Shown here piece by piece: positions 26,009-34,509 of a stretch of DNA of 62,076 bases (positions within the stretch are counted from its first letter, which is position 1; each line of letters starts with the position of its first letter). This DNA comes from an uncultured Roseburia sp. (GTDB taxonomy: Bacteria > Bacillota > Clostridia > Lachnospirales > Lachnospiraceae). The notes under the pieces are model-generated. The model searched no databases. It was not told where the DNA came from and was given only the letters and a program-made list of their open reading frames with translations. The position numbers were made by a program, and so were the translations under genes. The stretch spans positions 1 through 62,076 of the forward strand of contig CANDCP010000015.1 of assembly GCA_947383215.1 (NCBI GenBank), in the 5' to 3' direction.

Positions 26009-27736
26009 CTACTGCCGTGCATATTCGATCATTGCCTTATTCAAGGCTTCCAACTTGTCTTTTGAATCTTCCATAGACTCGCCCACAACGCCGAAATAAA
26101 ATTTTATCTTCGGCTCTGTCCCGGAAGGGCGCACACAGCACCACGCATGATTACTGAGTTCATAATAGAGAACATTACTCGACGGAAGCCCGGTTTTCAT
26201 TATCTCGCCGCTTTTTAAATCCTTTCTGGTATCTTCTTTATAGTCTCTGACCGCGAGCACTTCATATTCTCCCAGATTTTTTGGCGGATTGCTTCTCATC
26301 CTCTCCATCATGCTCTGAATCTGCGCCGCTCCGTCCATCCCCTTCAACGTCATGGTTTCCAGTCCTTCTTTATAATATCCGTAAGTCTGATATAAGTCCA
26401 CCATAGCGTCCCAGAGCGTCATCCCTCTTGATTTACACCAGGAAGCGACCTCGCAGAGCATCATAACCGCAACGCAGGCGTCCTTATCCCTCGCATAAGT
26501 TCCGGCAAGACAGCCGTAGCTTTCTTCCAGCCCGAATACATACTCGTACGTACCCTGCTGTTCAAACAATTTAATCTGCTCTCCAATATACTTAAACCCT
26601 GTCAAAACTTCGATCAGCTTTACGCCGTATGCCTGCGCAATCGCTTTTGCCATATCGGTCGTAACAATCGTCTCGACAAGCGCCGCGTTCTCCGGCAGCG
26701 CTCCCACGGCTTTTTTCTCCCTGAGAATATATTCCGCGATCAGCATTCCCGACATATTTCCGGTAAAACTCACATACTCTCCGCTGACGCTGTCTTTCGC
26801 ATAGACGCCAAGCCGGTCCGCGTCCGGATCCGTCGCAAGCACAATATCCGCGTCTACTTTCTTCGCAAGCTCAAGCGCAAGCTCAAACGCCTTCGGCGAC
26901 TCCGGATTCGGATACGAAACAGTCGGAAAGTTTCCGTCCGGCTGCTCCTGCTTTGGCACTACATAGACGTTTTCAAACCCAAGCTCTTTTAATACGCGCC
27001 GCACCGGAAGGTTTCCCGTACCGTGAAGCGGCGTATAGACAATTTTTATGTCCTTCGCCACCGCCTGAATGATCTCCGGATGAATCGACTGCTTTTTCAA
27101 CTCCGCCATATATTTATCGTCAATCTCCCGACCGATAACATGGTACAACCCGGCCGCACAGGCAGCCTCCCTGTCCATCGTCTTCACCTGTGAAAACTCG
27201 GTCACCCGTTTGACCTCGGCCAGAATATTTTTGTCGTGCGGAGGCGTAATCTGCGCGCCGTCCTCCCAATAAACCTTATACCCGTTATATTCCCTCGGGT
27301 TATGACTGGCCGTAATCACAATTCCCGATATACAGCCAAGCTCCCTCACGGCGAAAGACAATTCCGGAGTCGGCCTTAAGCTCTCAAATATATAAGTTTT
27401 TATTCCGTTCGCATTCAGGCAAAGCGCCGCCTCCTGTCCGAATTCCGGCGACATGATTCTCGAGTCATAGGCTATGGCAACGCCCTTATCCCCCCCGCCC
27501 TGCGAAAGAATATAGTTTGCCAGCCCCTGTGTCGCCTGACGCACCGTATAGATATTCATTCGGTTTGTCCCCGCGCCGATCACACCGCGCAGCCCTCCGG
27601 TTCCAAATTCAAGCCGACAATAAAAGCGGTCAAGTATTTCCGCCTCATCTCCTCTGATTCCTTCAAGCTCCGCTCTCGTCTGCGCGTCGAAATATTTGTC
27701 TGTGCACCATTTTAAATACTCTTCTCTGTAATCCAT
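26009..27736 (-). CDS. Phosphoglucomutase / phosphomannomutase
   Basis: Alpha-D-phosphohexomutase, 575 residues, the long PgcA/PGM2-like form. The phosphoserine is S144 in GIVITASHNPREYNG; the metal loop is D303 to R308 in ATDPDADRLG; the sugar-binding GLEESYG and phosphate-binding RPSGTEPKIKFYF are near the C-terminus. It would convert mannose-1-phosphate released by the two phosphorylases to mannose-6-phosphate for ManA, and also glucose-1-phosphate. Start ATG 27736 follows AGAGGAAGAAGC. It heads a minus-strand unit with the membrane protein and the Nudix gene; an AATTAATT site lies upstream at 27821-27828. Confidence 0.95.
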   Translation of the reverse strand: MDYREEYLKWCTDKYFDAQTRAELEGIRGDEAEILDRFYCRLEFGTGGLRGVIGAGTNRMNIYTVRQATQGLANYILSQGGGDKGVAIAYDSRIMSPEFGQEAALCLNANGIKTYIFESLRPTPELSFAVRELGCISGIVITASHNPREYNGYKVYWEDGAQITPPHDKNILAEVKRVTEFSQVKTMDREAACAAGLYHVIGREIDDKYMAELKKQSIHPEIIQAVAKDIKIVYTPLHGTGNLPVRRVLKELGFENVYVVPKQEQPDGNFPTVSYPNPESPKAFELALELAKKVDADIVLATDPDADRLGVYAKDSVSGEYVSFTGNMSGMLIAEYILREKKAVGALPENAALVETIVTTDMAKAIAQAYGVKLIEVLTGFKYIGEQIKLFEQQGTYEYVFGLEESYGCLAGTYARDKDACVAVMMLCEVASWCKSRGMTLWDAMVDLYQTYGYYKEGLETMTLKGMDGAAQIQSMMERMRSNPPKNLGEYEVLAVRDYKEDTRKDLKSGEIMKTGLPSSNVLYYELSNHAWCCVRPSGTEPKIKFYFGVVGESMEDSKDKLEALNKAMIEYARQ

Positions 27737-27988
27737 GCTTCTTCCTCTCTTCTTCTTTTTCCCGGTTTTCTATCCCACAATCTGCTCGGATATCTTATAC
27801 GCGTATTATAGCACAGACTAAATTAATTTGTACACTTATTTTTTAGCTATTTTTTATCTTTTTTTAGTTTCCCTCGTTTTTTGAAATTCATATAGCAATT
27901 TACCTGCGCAGTTGATATAATGGATAATTATATAAATTGTAAAAACCGATTATAAAAACGCGTCTGAGAAGGGAAAGGAGTCGAATAC
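27737..27988. promoter_or_regulatory. Divergent intergenic region between mutase and AraC genes
   Basis: 252 bases, AT-rich. It contains AATTAATT at 27821-27828 towards the mutase gene and an extended -10 promoter TGATATAAT at 27914-27921 towards the AraC gene. A minus-strand promoter is likely near GCTATAATACGCG (27806-27813 region), where TATAAT is visible. Confidence 0.5.
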
Positions 27989-28876
27989 ATGAATGCTCTA
28001 TTTGAGTACAGCGACCGTCTAAATTCACCGTATGAATGTTTTATATTTGACACAAATCTTCATCCGTTTCCTGTGCGGTCCCACTGGCATTACTTTATGG
28101 AAATTATTTTTATCACAGAGGGCGCCGGAACCATCGTCTGCGATCAAGATACCTATCTCTTAGAACCGGGGGACATGATCCTGTTTCTGCCGCAGCAGAT
28201 TCATTCTATATCTTCAACCGCAAATGTCCCGTTAAAATATTTCGTCTTAAAATTTGACGTCAACCAACTGGCTCCATCCTCCGCATCCTGCGGCAGTGCG
28301 TTTTGCGGTATTCATTTTAATTCTCTGTTTCGCGTTGCGAAAGGAAACGCGAACACGCCCCTCCATCTGACCGCCGACGCCATAAAATTATTTCCCATAG
28401 AGCGGCTCTTTGCCGACTGCTGCGAGGAAATGATACGGCAGGAATACGGGTACCGTATTATGATGCAGTCAAATATCAATATCCTGCTCACCTATGTGCT
28501 TCGCATCTGGCGCGGCTGCGGATTTGACACAGACCAGTCTTTTGCGCTGCCAAAAGAAGAAGACTCCATACACACGATCACCGAATACATCGACGCGCAT
28601 GCGCATGAAGCCTTAAAAGTAGAAGACCTTGCCGAACTCTGCCATATGAGCTATTCCTATTTCGCCAAAAATTTTCGGGAGCTTTACGGACAGTCCTGCA
28701 AAAAATATATTGAATTTATTCGTCTCTCCAAAGCCGAAGATTTACTCTTATTTACAAATCTGGATTTGAATTATATCAGCCAGGAAACAGGCTTCTCTGA
28801 CTGCAGCCATTTTATCAAAGCATTTCGCAGCAAGCATGGCAAAACGCCCAGGCAGTTCCGCTCAGAACACGGCTGA
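27989..28876 (+). CDS. AraC-family regulator with N-terminal cupin
   Basis: 295 residues. The N-terminal cupin sugar-binding domain is well preserved (VRSHWHYFMEIIFITEGAGTI, LEPGDMILFLPQQIHSI), and the C-terminal double HTH is typical (LKVEDLAELCHMSYSYFAKNF, YISQETGFSDCSHFIKAFR, HGKTPRQFR). Start ATG 27989 follows GGAAAGGAGTCGAATAC. It is divergent from the phosphohexomutase operon, so control of that operon or of other sugar genes is plausible. It ends 32 bases before the convergent CDF transporter gene. Confidence 0.92.
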   Translation: MNALFEYSDRLNSPYECFIFDTNLHPFPVRSHWHYFMEIIFITEGAGTIVCDQDTYLLEPGDMILFLPQQIHSISSTANVPLKYFVLKFDVNQLAPSSASCGSAFCGIHFNSLFRVAKGNANTPLHLTADAIKLFPIERLFADCCEEMIRQEYGYRIMMQSNINILLTYVLRIWRGCGFDTDQSFALPKEEDSIHTITEYIDAHAHEALKVEDLAELCHMSYSYFAKNFRELYGQSCKKYIEFIRLSKAEDLLLFTNLDLNYISQETGFSDCSHFIKAFRSKHGKTPRQFRSEHG

Positions 28877-28908
28877 TGTATTTCAAACGTTTTTGCCGCG
28901 CACACCCC

Positions 28909-29811
28909 TCAGTGGCGGTAATACTCTTCATCCGCCGGATTTACATGAACCATGCAATGCTTCACCATCGGAAACTCCTTCTCAATACAGTCGTGTACGT
29001 TTTCGGCAATCGCATGCGTCTCCCGCAGCGGCCGTTCTCCGTCCGCGGCAATCTCAACATCCACATACATTTTCGCCCCGAACAGTCTTGTGCGCAGCTC
29101 ATCCACGCGCACAACCCCCTGCTGTCTGCAGATCAGATCGCGTATCTTCTCTTCGGTCTCCGTATCGCAGGATTTATCTACCATCTTATCTACCGCATCT
29201 TTGAACACATCATACGCAGCTTTTAATATGAAGAGACAAATCACAACGCTTGCAATCGGATCCAAAATCGGAAATCCCATTCTCGCGCCCCCAATCCCGA
29301 CAAACGCTCCGATGGACGAAAGCGCGTCGCTGCGGTGGTGCCAGGCGTCCGCCAAAAGCGCGCCGGAATTAATCTTTTTGGCGGCGCTTCTCGTATACCA
29401 ATACATCCATTCCTTTACGGCAATTGACACAACCGCCGCCACCAAAGCCAGCATTCCCGGTATTTGAATCTTGGACTCCTGATTCTCAAACACCTTTTCC
29501 AGTCCGCTCATGCCGATTCCGACACCTGTAATCGCAAGGACTACGGCAAGCACAATTGAAGCCACACACTCCAGTCTGTCGTGGCCGTACTGATGATCCT
29601 CATCCGACTCCCTGTTGGAGATAGTTACCCCGATAATCACGATAAAGGTGCTGAAAACGTCAGAAGCCGAGTGCACGGCATCCGACAGCATTGCGCCGGA
29701 GCCCGCAAAGATACCGGCAAACAGCTTAAACAGCGATAACGCCAGATTCACAAATATACTGACCGCAGAGACACGCATTGCCACTTTGGCATTTTTTGCC
29801 GCTCCTGTCAT
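28909..29811 (-). CDS. Cation diffusion facilitator (CDF) metal exporter
   Basis: 300 residues; six transmembrane helices followed by a cytoplasmic metallochaperone-like domain. Metal-site motifs are SDAVHSASDVFS in TM2 and DAWHHRSDALSS in TM5, with a third acidic/His region in the C-terminal domain (HDCIEKEFPMVKHCMVH). The family exports Zn2+, Fe2+, Mn2+ or Co2+ against protons; the DxxxD/HxxxD pattern is compatible with Fe or Mn as well as Zn, so the metal is not assigned. Start ATG 29811 follows GGGAGGGAGGAAACGTT. It has its own strong promoter and a long hairpin at the mRNA 5' end, which may control it. Confidence 0.93.
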   Translation of the reverse strand: MTGAAKNAKVAMRVSAVSIFVNLALSLFKLFAGIFAGSGAMLSDAVHSASDVFSTFIVIIGVTISNRESDEDHQYGHDRLECVASIVLAVVLAITGVGIGMSGLEKVFENQESKIQIPGMLALVAAVVSIAVKEWMYWYTRSAAKKINSGALLADAWHHRSDALSSIGAFVGIGGARMGFPILDPIASVVICLFILKAAYDVFKDAVDKMVDKSCDTETEEKIRDLICRQQGVVRVDELRTRLFGAKMYVDVEIAADGERPLRETHAIAENVHDCIEKEFPMVKHCMVHVNPADEEYYRH

Positions 29812-29842
29812 AACGTTTCCTCCCTCCCAAATATTTCGAAAC

Positions 29843-29890
29843 AGATTCGGGTGTCAAAAGCCTATTTTGGCAAAACCGACACCCGAATCT
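29843..29890 (-). promoter_or_regulatory. 13-bp inverted repeat at the 5' end of the CDF transporter mRNA
   Basis: AGATTCGGGTGTC at 29843-29855 and its exact complement at 29878-29890, 22-base loop. The predicted transcription start (about 29895) is a few bases before it, so the mRNA would begin with this hairpin. It has no following T-run. It may be an operator dyad, an mRNA stabiliser or a metal-sensing leader. Confidence 0.55.
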
Positions 29891-29901
29891 TAAATATAAT
29901 A

Positions 29902-29930
29902 ATATTATCCGCTTCCCCGACATCTGTCAA
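29902..29930 (-). promoter_or_regulatory. Sigma-A promoter of the CDF transporter gene
   Basis: Minus strand TTGACA (29925-29930), 17-base spacer, TAATAT (29902-29907). A perfect -35. Confidence 0.75.
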
Positions 29931-29963
29931 GTATAAATTAGCGCCAAACTGTGGCAAAGCCTT

Positions 29964-30299
29964 CTACCAGTATTTTGCCGCATACAGACCGTACTGTTCC
30001 ATACAAAAGTCGGCGATCCCCATTCCCATCGCAAACAATGCCAAGATAATAAGAAGAAAAATTGCGCCCCTGTCATACACAAATTCCGTGCACTCTCTGC
30101 GAACGCCGGCAAGCACTTCTACCCCAAGCAAAATAAACACACACGGCCACAAGTGAAAAATAATCCGATAATCCAGCGCCGGCACAAACAAATGGATTAA
30201 GAAAAGGCTTCCGAACAGTACCAGGGCGAGGCCGAGCGTAACGGAACCGACGCGGTGCGTCTTTAACGTTTGATTTTCTTTTTTCGCTTCTCTGTCCAT
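29964..30299 (-). CDS. Small membrane protein with LiaI/LiaF-like transmembrane region
   Basis: About 111 residues from ATG 30299, which has AGAGGAGATGTAAG upstream and overlaps the end region of the preceding gene; the longer frame to 30341 has no better signal. After a charged N-terminus there are helices GLALVLFGSLFLIHLF, IIFHLWPCVFILLGVEVLAGV and FLLIILALFAMGMGIADF. The GLxLVLxGxxFL...LWPxxxILLGxE pattern resembles the LiaF-type transmembrane domain (DUF5668). Last gene of the ECF sigma operon. Function unknown; an envelope-stress role is inferred from context. Confidence 0.65.
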   Translation of the reverse strand: MDREAKKENQTLKTHRVGSVTLGLALVLFGSLFLIHLFVPALDYRIIFHLWPCVFILLGVEVLAGVRRECTEFVYDRGAIFLLIILALFAMGMGIADFCMEQYGLYAAKYW

Positions 30300-30300
30300 C

Positions 30301-30885
30301 TTACATCTCCTCTTTGTCCATGTCTTTCGGTTTCTCTTCAAAAACCGCCTGCTTCTCCTCGTCCTGCGCGCTGTATAACTGGCGTTTCTTTCCGCGTATC
30401 ATGTAAACGCCGAGCAAAATTATTCCTATTCCCACGACGATCTGCGGCAGACGATAGCCGACGCCCCGCACAAGCCAATAAAAATAATCCGGCAGATAGA
30501 CTCCCAGGACGCGGAAAAGCCCCCTCAGAGTCATAAACAGACCTACCACTATCAGGATAACCGCAACCGTCTTGCGATAGCCCTCCGCCATATCCGCGCC
30601 CGGCATCTTTATCGCACTCAAATTGAACAGGTACTCGTCTTCCAGAGAATAAAACTCCTCATCCGGCATTCCCGCAAGATTGTGTACATGAAAAAAACTA
30701 TAAAACCAGGCAATTACCGCAAGAAATATAATCGGTCCGATCTCCAGTATCGTCGCAATGGTAATGATCAGAAAAAACATTCCCATAAGACTCACACCCA
30801 TTTTCATAAATCCCATGTACATCTCGCCCGCACCCGGCATAAATGAAAATAAAAATGTCCAAAATCTGTTTTTTTTCTGTGTCAT
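30301..30885 (-). CDS. Multi-pass membrane protein of the ECF sigma operon
   Basis: 194 residues. N-terminal MTQKKNRFWTFLFSFMPGAGEMYMGFMKMG resembles TM2-like proteins (GAGxxYxG), then helices at about 25-70, a soluble loop (MPDEEFYSLEDEYLF), and two C-terminal helices (AVILIVVGLFMTLRGLF and LPQIVVGIGIILLGVYMI) like LiaF-TM segments, ending in a charged tail. Its start overlaps the stop of the anti-sigma-like gene by four bases (ATGA), showing coupling. Function is unknown; it probably helps sense or respond to membrane state. Confidence 0.68.
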   Translation of the reverse strand: MTQKKNRFWTFLFSFMPGAGEMYMGFMKMGVSLMGMFFLIITIATILEIGPIIFLAVIAWFYSFFHVHNLAGMPDEEFYSLEDEYLFNLSAIKMPGADMAEGYRKTVAVILIVVGLFMTLRGLFRVLGVYLPDYFYWLVRGVGYRLPQIVVGIGIILLGVYMIRGKKRQLYSAQDEEKQAVFEEKPKDMDKEEM

Positions 30886-31319
30886 CTTTTTTCCTCCCTT
30901 TGAAATAATAATTCATTGGTCCTCTCAAATAATCTGGTACAAAAATCACTCGTTTTTTCGTTGAGGCTGCGCGCATCCGGTCTTTCCATATCTCTTTTTT
31001 CCGAAATCTCCCGTTGCACAGATATCTCTTTCCCTTCCCTAAACGAAGCCTCCATGCGATCCTCCATGAACGGTATTGTAAACACAAACGCAAGCGCTGC
31101 GGCCGCGGCCACAACCGTCTTTAGGCTATACGAAAATAGCTGGAAAAATCTCGAATTACCCGTGTGAGTGATCGGCTTTTGCGCCCTGAGCTCATATTTT
31201 TTTGTCTCCTTCAAAATCATCTGCTCTAAATAATCCGGCGCCACAAGCATTTCGCTCTCCGCCTCTGCGATTATCTGCTCTAATTCCTGTTCGCTCAGAT
31301 ATTTATCTTCTTCCCGCAT
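30882..31319 (-). CDS. Putative anti-sigma factor (single-pass membrane protein)
   Basis: 145 residues. N-terminal acidic helical part (YLSEQELEQIIAEAESEMLVAPDYLEQMILKE) would face the cytoplasm; one transmembrane helix (TVVAAAAALAFVFTIPFM) near 70-90; C-terminal extracellular charged helix. No zinc HxxxCxxC motif is present, so it is not a ZAS-type anti-sigma. The inference rests on position: it follows the ECF sigma gene by 3 bases, overlaps the next membrane gene by 4, and has the size and topology of anti-sigma proteins. Confidence 0.6.
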   Translation of the reverse strand: MREEDKYLSEQELEQIIAEAESEMLVAPDYLEQMILKETKKYELRAQKPITHTGNSRFFQLFSYSLKTVVAAAAALAFVFTIPFMEDRMEASFREGKEISVQREISEKRDMERPDARSLNEKTSDFCTRLFERTNELLFQREEKR

Positions 31320-31322
31320 ATG

Positions 31323-31847
31323 CTACCCACGCCCCTTCCCGTATTTTTTTCGAAGCATCGCCCGCGCACGGTAAATCTGTGTCTGAATCGTTTTCAGATT
31401 TTTCCCCGTGCTCTCCGCAATCTCTTCCGCCCTTCGTTCCTCCACAAAATACATTCTCGCAATCATATCATACGGCGGCTTTAAATTCCCGCACTGCCGC
31501 TTTAGCTCCAGATAAACCTCGTTCTCCATACAACAGTTCTCCGGTATTCCGTCCGACGACTGCCCTGTCCCAAGCTCAACGTCCTCGTACGGTATAACCC
31601 GCCTCGCCGCCTGCTTTTGATAATCAATACATTTGTTTGTCGCAATTCTGCAAAGCCACGCCTTTTCATTTGCACCGTCGAAATTCTTAAGATTTCTGAA
31701 AGCGGATAAAAAAGTTTCCTGTGTCAGATCTTCCGCCGCAAAATAATCGTTCGTCATTTTTACGCAAACGGTAAACACAAGGTTCTGATATTTTCCTATT
31801 AACTGTGTAAGATATTCCCCGGAATCGATTCTATCCACCTCCCTCAC
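31323..31847 (-). CDS. ECF-type RNA polymerase sigma factor
   Basis: 174 residues. Region 2 shows DYFAAEDLTQETFLSAFRNL and WLCRIATNKCIDYQK; region 4 shows PPYDMIARMYFVEERRAEEIAESTG and TIQTQIYRARAMLRKKYG. The start is uncertain: the GTG at 31847 is the first in frame after a TGA, but a purine-rich GAGGGAGGTGG lies just inside it, with GTG 31838 the alternative. It heads the operon with the anti-sigma-like and two membrane proteins. It probably directs its own operon; no clear GGAAC-type -35 on the right strand was found. Confidence 0.9.
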   Translation of the reverse strand: MREVDRIDSGEYLTQLIGKYQNLVFTVCVKMTNDYFAAEDLTQETFLSAFRNLKNFDGANEKAWLCRIATNKCIDYQKQAARRVIPYEDVELGTGQSSDGIPENCCMENEVYLELKRQCGNLKPPYDMIARMYFVEERRAEEIAESTGKNLKTIQTQIYRARAMLRKKYGKGRG

Positions 31848-31947
31848 TCAAAAGCTTTCATTAAATATAACGATGCAAGCGCCAGAATATCTTCAAATTT
31901 GTTATAAATTTTTCAGAGGAACTTTTCACGTACAAATCCTGCTCCAG

Positions 31948-31997
31948 AAAAAAGCACCCGCCCGTATATTCACATTCCACATACGGCACAGGCGCTT
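31948..31997 (-). terminator. Terminator of the DUF362 gene
   Basis: Long imperfect stem with core CCGTAT/ATACGG and arms AAGCGCC / GGGTGCTT, ending in six T on the minus strand. It lies between the DUF362 stop and the ECF sigma start. Confidence 0.6.
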
Positions 31998-32020
31998 CTT
32001 AATCGTTTATTATATGTAAA

Positions 32021-33136
32021 TTATATTTCTATCAATTCGTATTCCCGCGTCCCAAGCCCAATTTTCTCCGCGTGCTCCACACAGGTCCGCCAGTTTGTAT
32101 CCGGATGCGTCACATGAAAATGATCGTGCTCCTCACTGTGATCATGCTTCTTATTCTCCGCAAGAATGCTTCCCTCGATCACCGGCTGTCTGTTGCAGGC
32201 GTCCGCACACGCCATATCCAACGCCACAGGATCAAAAGATGCAAACATTCCGACGTCAGGAATAATCGGAATATCATTTTCACTGTGACAGTCGCAATTC
32301 GGCGAGACATCACATATCAACGAAATATGGAAACACGGGCGATCCTTGCAGACCGCGAGCGAGTATTCGGCCATACGGTAATTCAGCAAATCAAAGGAAT
32401 TCCAATTTGTAGGCGAAATCGCATCCTTCGGACACACTCCGATGCACCTTCCGCAGCCCACGCATTTTTCCGGATCAATCGCCGCTTTCTTATCGGCCAC
32501 AACCGCCGCTTCATGCGCGCAGATTTTTGTACACGCTTTACAGCCTACGCACAGAGCCTGATCTACCTCGGGCTTCCCGGAGCAGTGCATCTCCATCTTC
32601 CCCGCGCGGCTTCCGCTCCCCATACCTATATTTTTGAGCGCTCCGCCAAATCCGGCATTTTCATGCCCCTTGAAATGCGTCAGGGAAATAAATACATCGG
32701 CATCCATGACCGCGCGGCCGATTTTCGCTTCCTTTACGTATTCCCCGTCAATCGGCACAAGCGCCTCGTCGGTTCCCTTTAACCCGTCTCCGATGATTAC
32801 GTGACATCCGGTGGAGAACGGGGAAAATCCGTTTTCATATGCAGTATCCAGGTGATCTAACGCGTTTTTCCTGCTCCCCACATATAAGGTATTGCAGTCC
32901 GTCAAAAACGGTTTGCCGCCGCACTCTTTCACGAGATCGGCGACTACTTTTGCATAATTCGGGCGCAAAAACGCCAGATTGCCCAGCTCTCCAAAATGTA
33001 TTTTGATCGCCGCGTACTTATCCTGAAAATCGATCTCTTTCATTCCTGCCGTAACGCAAAGCCTGCGCAGCTTCTGTAAAAGATTTTCGGAACCGGTAGT
33101 CTTGAAAGTGGTGAAAAAAACTTTTGATCCGCTCAT
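32021..33136 (-). CDS. DUF362 domain protein with two 4Fe-4S clusters
   Basis: 371 residues. Residues 1-180 and about 250-340 form the DUF362 domain (VFFTTFKTTG, IKIHFGELGNLAFLRPNYAKVV, DVFISLTHFKGHENAGFGGALKNIGMG). A ferredoxin insert has CVGCKACTKICAHEA and CVGCGRCIGVCPKDAI. A His/Asp-rich stretch (KKHDHSEEHDHFHVTH) near the C-terminus could bind metal. Members are cytoplasmic and linked to redox or cofactor processes, but the reaction is unknown. Start ATG 33136 follows AGGAGGAAGAAAT. A single-gene unit with its own terminator. Confidence 0.88.
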   Translation of the reverse strand: MSGSKVFFTTFKTTGSENLLQKLRRLCVTAGMKEIDFQDKYAAIKIHFGELGNLAFLRPNYAKVVADLVKECGGKPFLTDCNTLYVGSRKNALDHLDTAYENGFSPFSTGCHVIIGDGLKGTDEALVPIDGEYVKEAKIGRAVMDADVFISLTHFKGHENAGFGGALKNIGMGSGSRAGKMEMHCSGKPEVDQALCVGCKACTKICAHEAAVVADKKAAIDPEKCVGCGRCIGVCPKDAISPTNWNSFDLLNYRMAEYSLAVCKDRPCFHISLICDVSPNCDCHSENDIPIIPDVGMFASFDPVALDMACADACNRQPVIEGSILAENKKHDHSEEHDHFHVTHPDTNWRTCVEHAEKIGLGTREYELIEI

Positions 33137-33231
33137 ATTTCTTCCTCCTGCTAATTTCTACACAACAACTATTTATGAACATGCACAATTGTATCGTTTT
33201 GTCACTACATAATTATACCGTAATCCCAATA

Positions 33232-34374
33232 CTACAACAAGTCTTTATATACCACTTTTCCGTCTATAATTGTATAACAGATCTTCGCCTCCGGATCAAA
33301 CGGGCTCCCCTTAGTAAGAACAAGATCCGCGTCCTTCCCGGCCTCAATCGACCCCACGCGGTCATCCGCCCCTATATGGGCCGCGGCGTTGCTTGTGATC
33401 GCCTGCAGCGCCTGGTGCTCTGTCATACCCGCCTTAATCGCGAGCGCCGCCGACAAGGTTAAATATTGCTCCTGTACGACCGGGGAATCGGTAATAATAG
33501 ATACTCTGCACCCTGCATTCGCAAGTATTGCGGGCGTCTCAAAGGTTTTGTTCTCCAATTCCTTTTTGGAAGCGTGTCCGAACGAAGGCCCCACCGCTAC
33601 GCAATACCCCTCTTTCGCAAGTTCGTCTGCAATTAAATGCCCCTCGGTGCAGTGATCAAGGGTAAGTTTTAAATCAAATTCTTTCGCGATCCGAATTGCC
33701 GTAAAGATATCGTCGGCCCGGTGTACATGCGCTTTCAATGGAATCTCCTTGCGGACGACCGGTAATAAGGCTTCCAATTTTGCATCGTATTTTTCACCGT
33801 GCGCCTCATATTCGATCGCTCGTTTCAGCATCTCACGAAGTTTTGCCGCAATGGTCATCCGACAATAAATTTCGCTGTCCTTATAGCATGCCTTTGGGTT
33901 TTCGCCAAACGCACATTTCATTGCCGCCTTCTCCTTGACAATCATATCGTCAATCCGCGTTCCAACGGTCTTTATGACGCAAAATGTCCCCCCTAAAACA
34001 TTCGAGCTGCCCGGCCCGCAACAGACGCTCGTAACGCCCGCCCGCCTTGCCATTTCAAATGTTATATCCATCGGATTAATTCCGTCCACGGCCGACAGCT
34101 GAGGCGTCATGCAATCGTTAAGCTCATTAAAGTCCTCCTCCGCAAGCCCGCCTGTATAACCGTCTAAGCCGAGGTGGCAATGCGCCTCAACAAATCCGGG
34201 ATAAACGCGATACCCGGACGCATCGATGATACGAGCCTCATTCACAACGCGTCCTTCCACAATATCAGCCACTAAATCTATTTTTCCATTCTTTATAAGA
34301 ACATCTCCGACCTTCGGTATCTCGTCTATTCCGTTATAAATTGTTCCCTGTTTAATCAACGTAAACTCATCCAT
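33232..34374 (-). CDS. Metal-dependent amidohydrolase
   Basis: 380 residues of the imidazolonepropionase/dihydroorotase-like superfamily. Metal motifs: HCHLG after YPGFVEA (HxH), KAHVHRADD and LDHCTEGH (two further histidines), and ITDSPVV (aspartate). C-terminal NAAAHIGADDRVGSIEAGKDADLVL is the usual composite beta-domain. ATG 34374 (GGACGGAAGATAT upstream) is preferred to a longer frame that crosses the promoter region. The substrate is unknown. It lies downstream of an M19 dipeptidase, which may point to dipeptide or N-acyl amino acid salvage. Confidence 0.87.
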   Translation of the reverse strand: MDEFTLIKQGTIYNGIDEIPKVGDVLIKNGKIDLVADIVEGRVVNEARIIDASGYRVYPGFVEAHCHLGLDGYTGGLAEEDFNELNDCMTPQLSAVDGINPMDITFEMARRAGVTSVCCGPGSSNVLGGTFCVIKTVGTRIDDMIVKEKAAMKCAFGENPKACYKDSEIYCRMTIAAKLREMLKRAIEYEAHGEKYDAKLEALLPVVRKEIPLKAHVHRADDIFTAIRIAKEFDLKLTLDHCTEGHLIADELAKEGYCVAVGPSFGHASKKELENKTFETPAILANAGCRVSIITDSPVVQEQYLTLSAALAIKAGMTEHQALQAITSNAAAHIGADDRVGSIEAGKDADLVLTKGSPFDPEAKICYTIIDGKVVYKDLL

Positions 34375-34509
34375 ATATCTTCCGTCCCTGCAAATGTATG
34401 ATTCTTTCCGCCCCTCTAAAAAACGCAAAGAGGGATTAAATATAAGACACGGCATTAATATATGCATGTATGTTATTTTTATGTATTTTGTCGTGGATTC
34501 GGATCTCCT

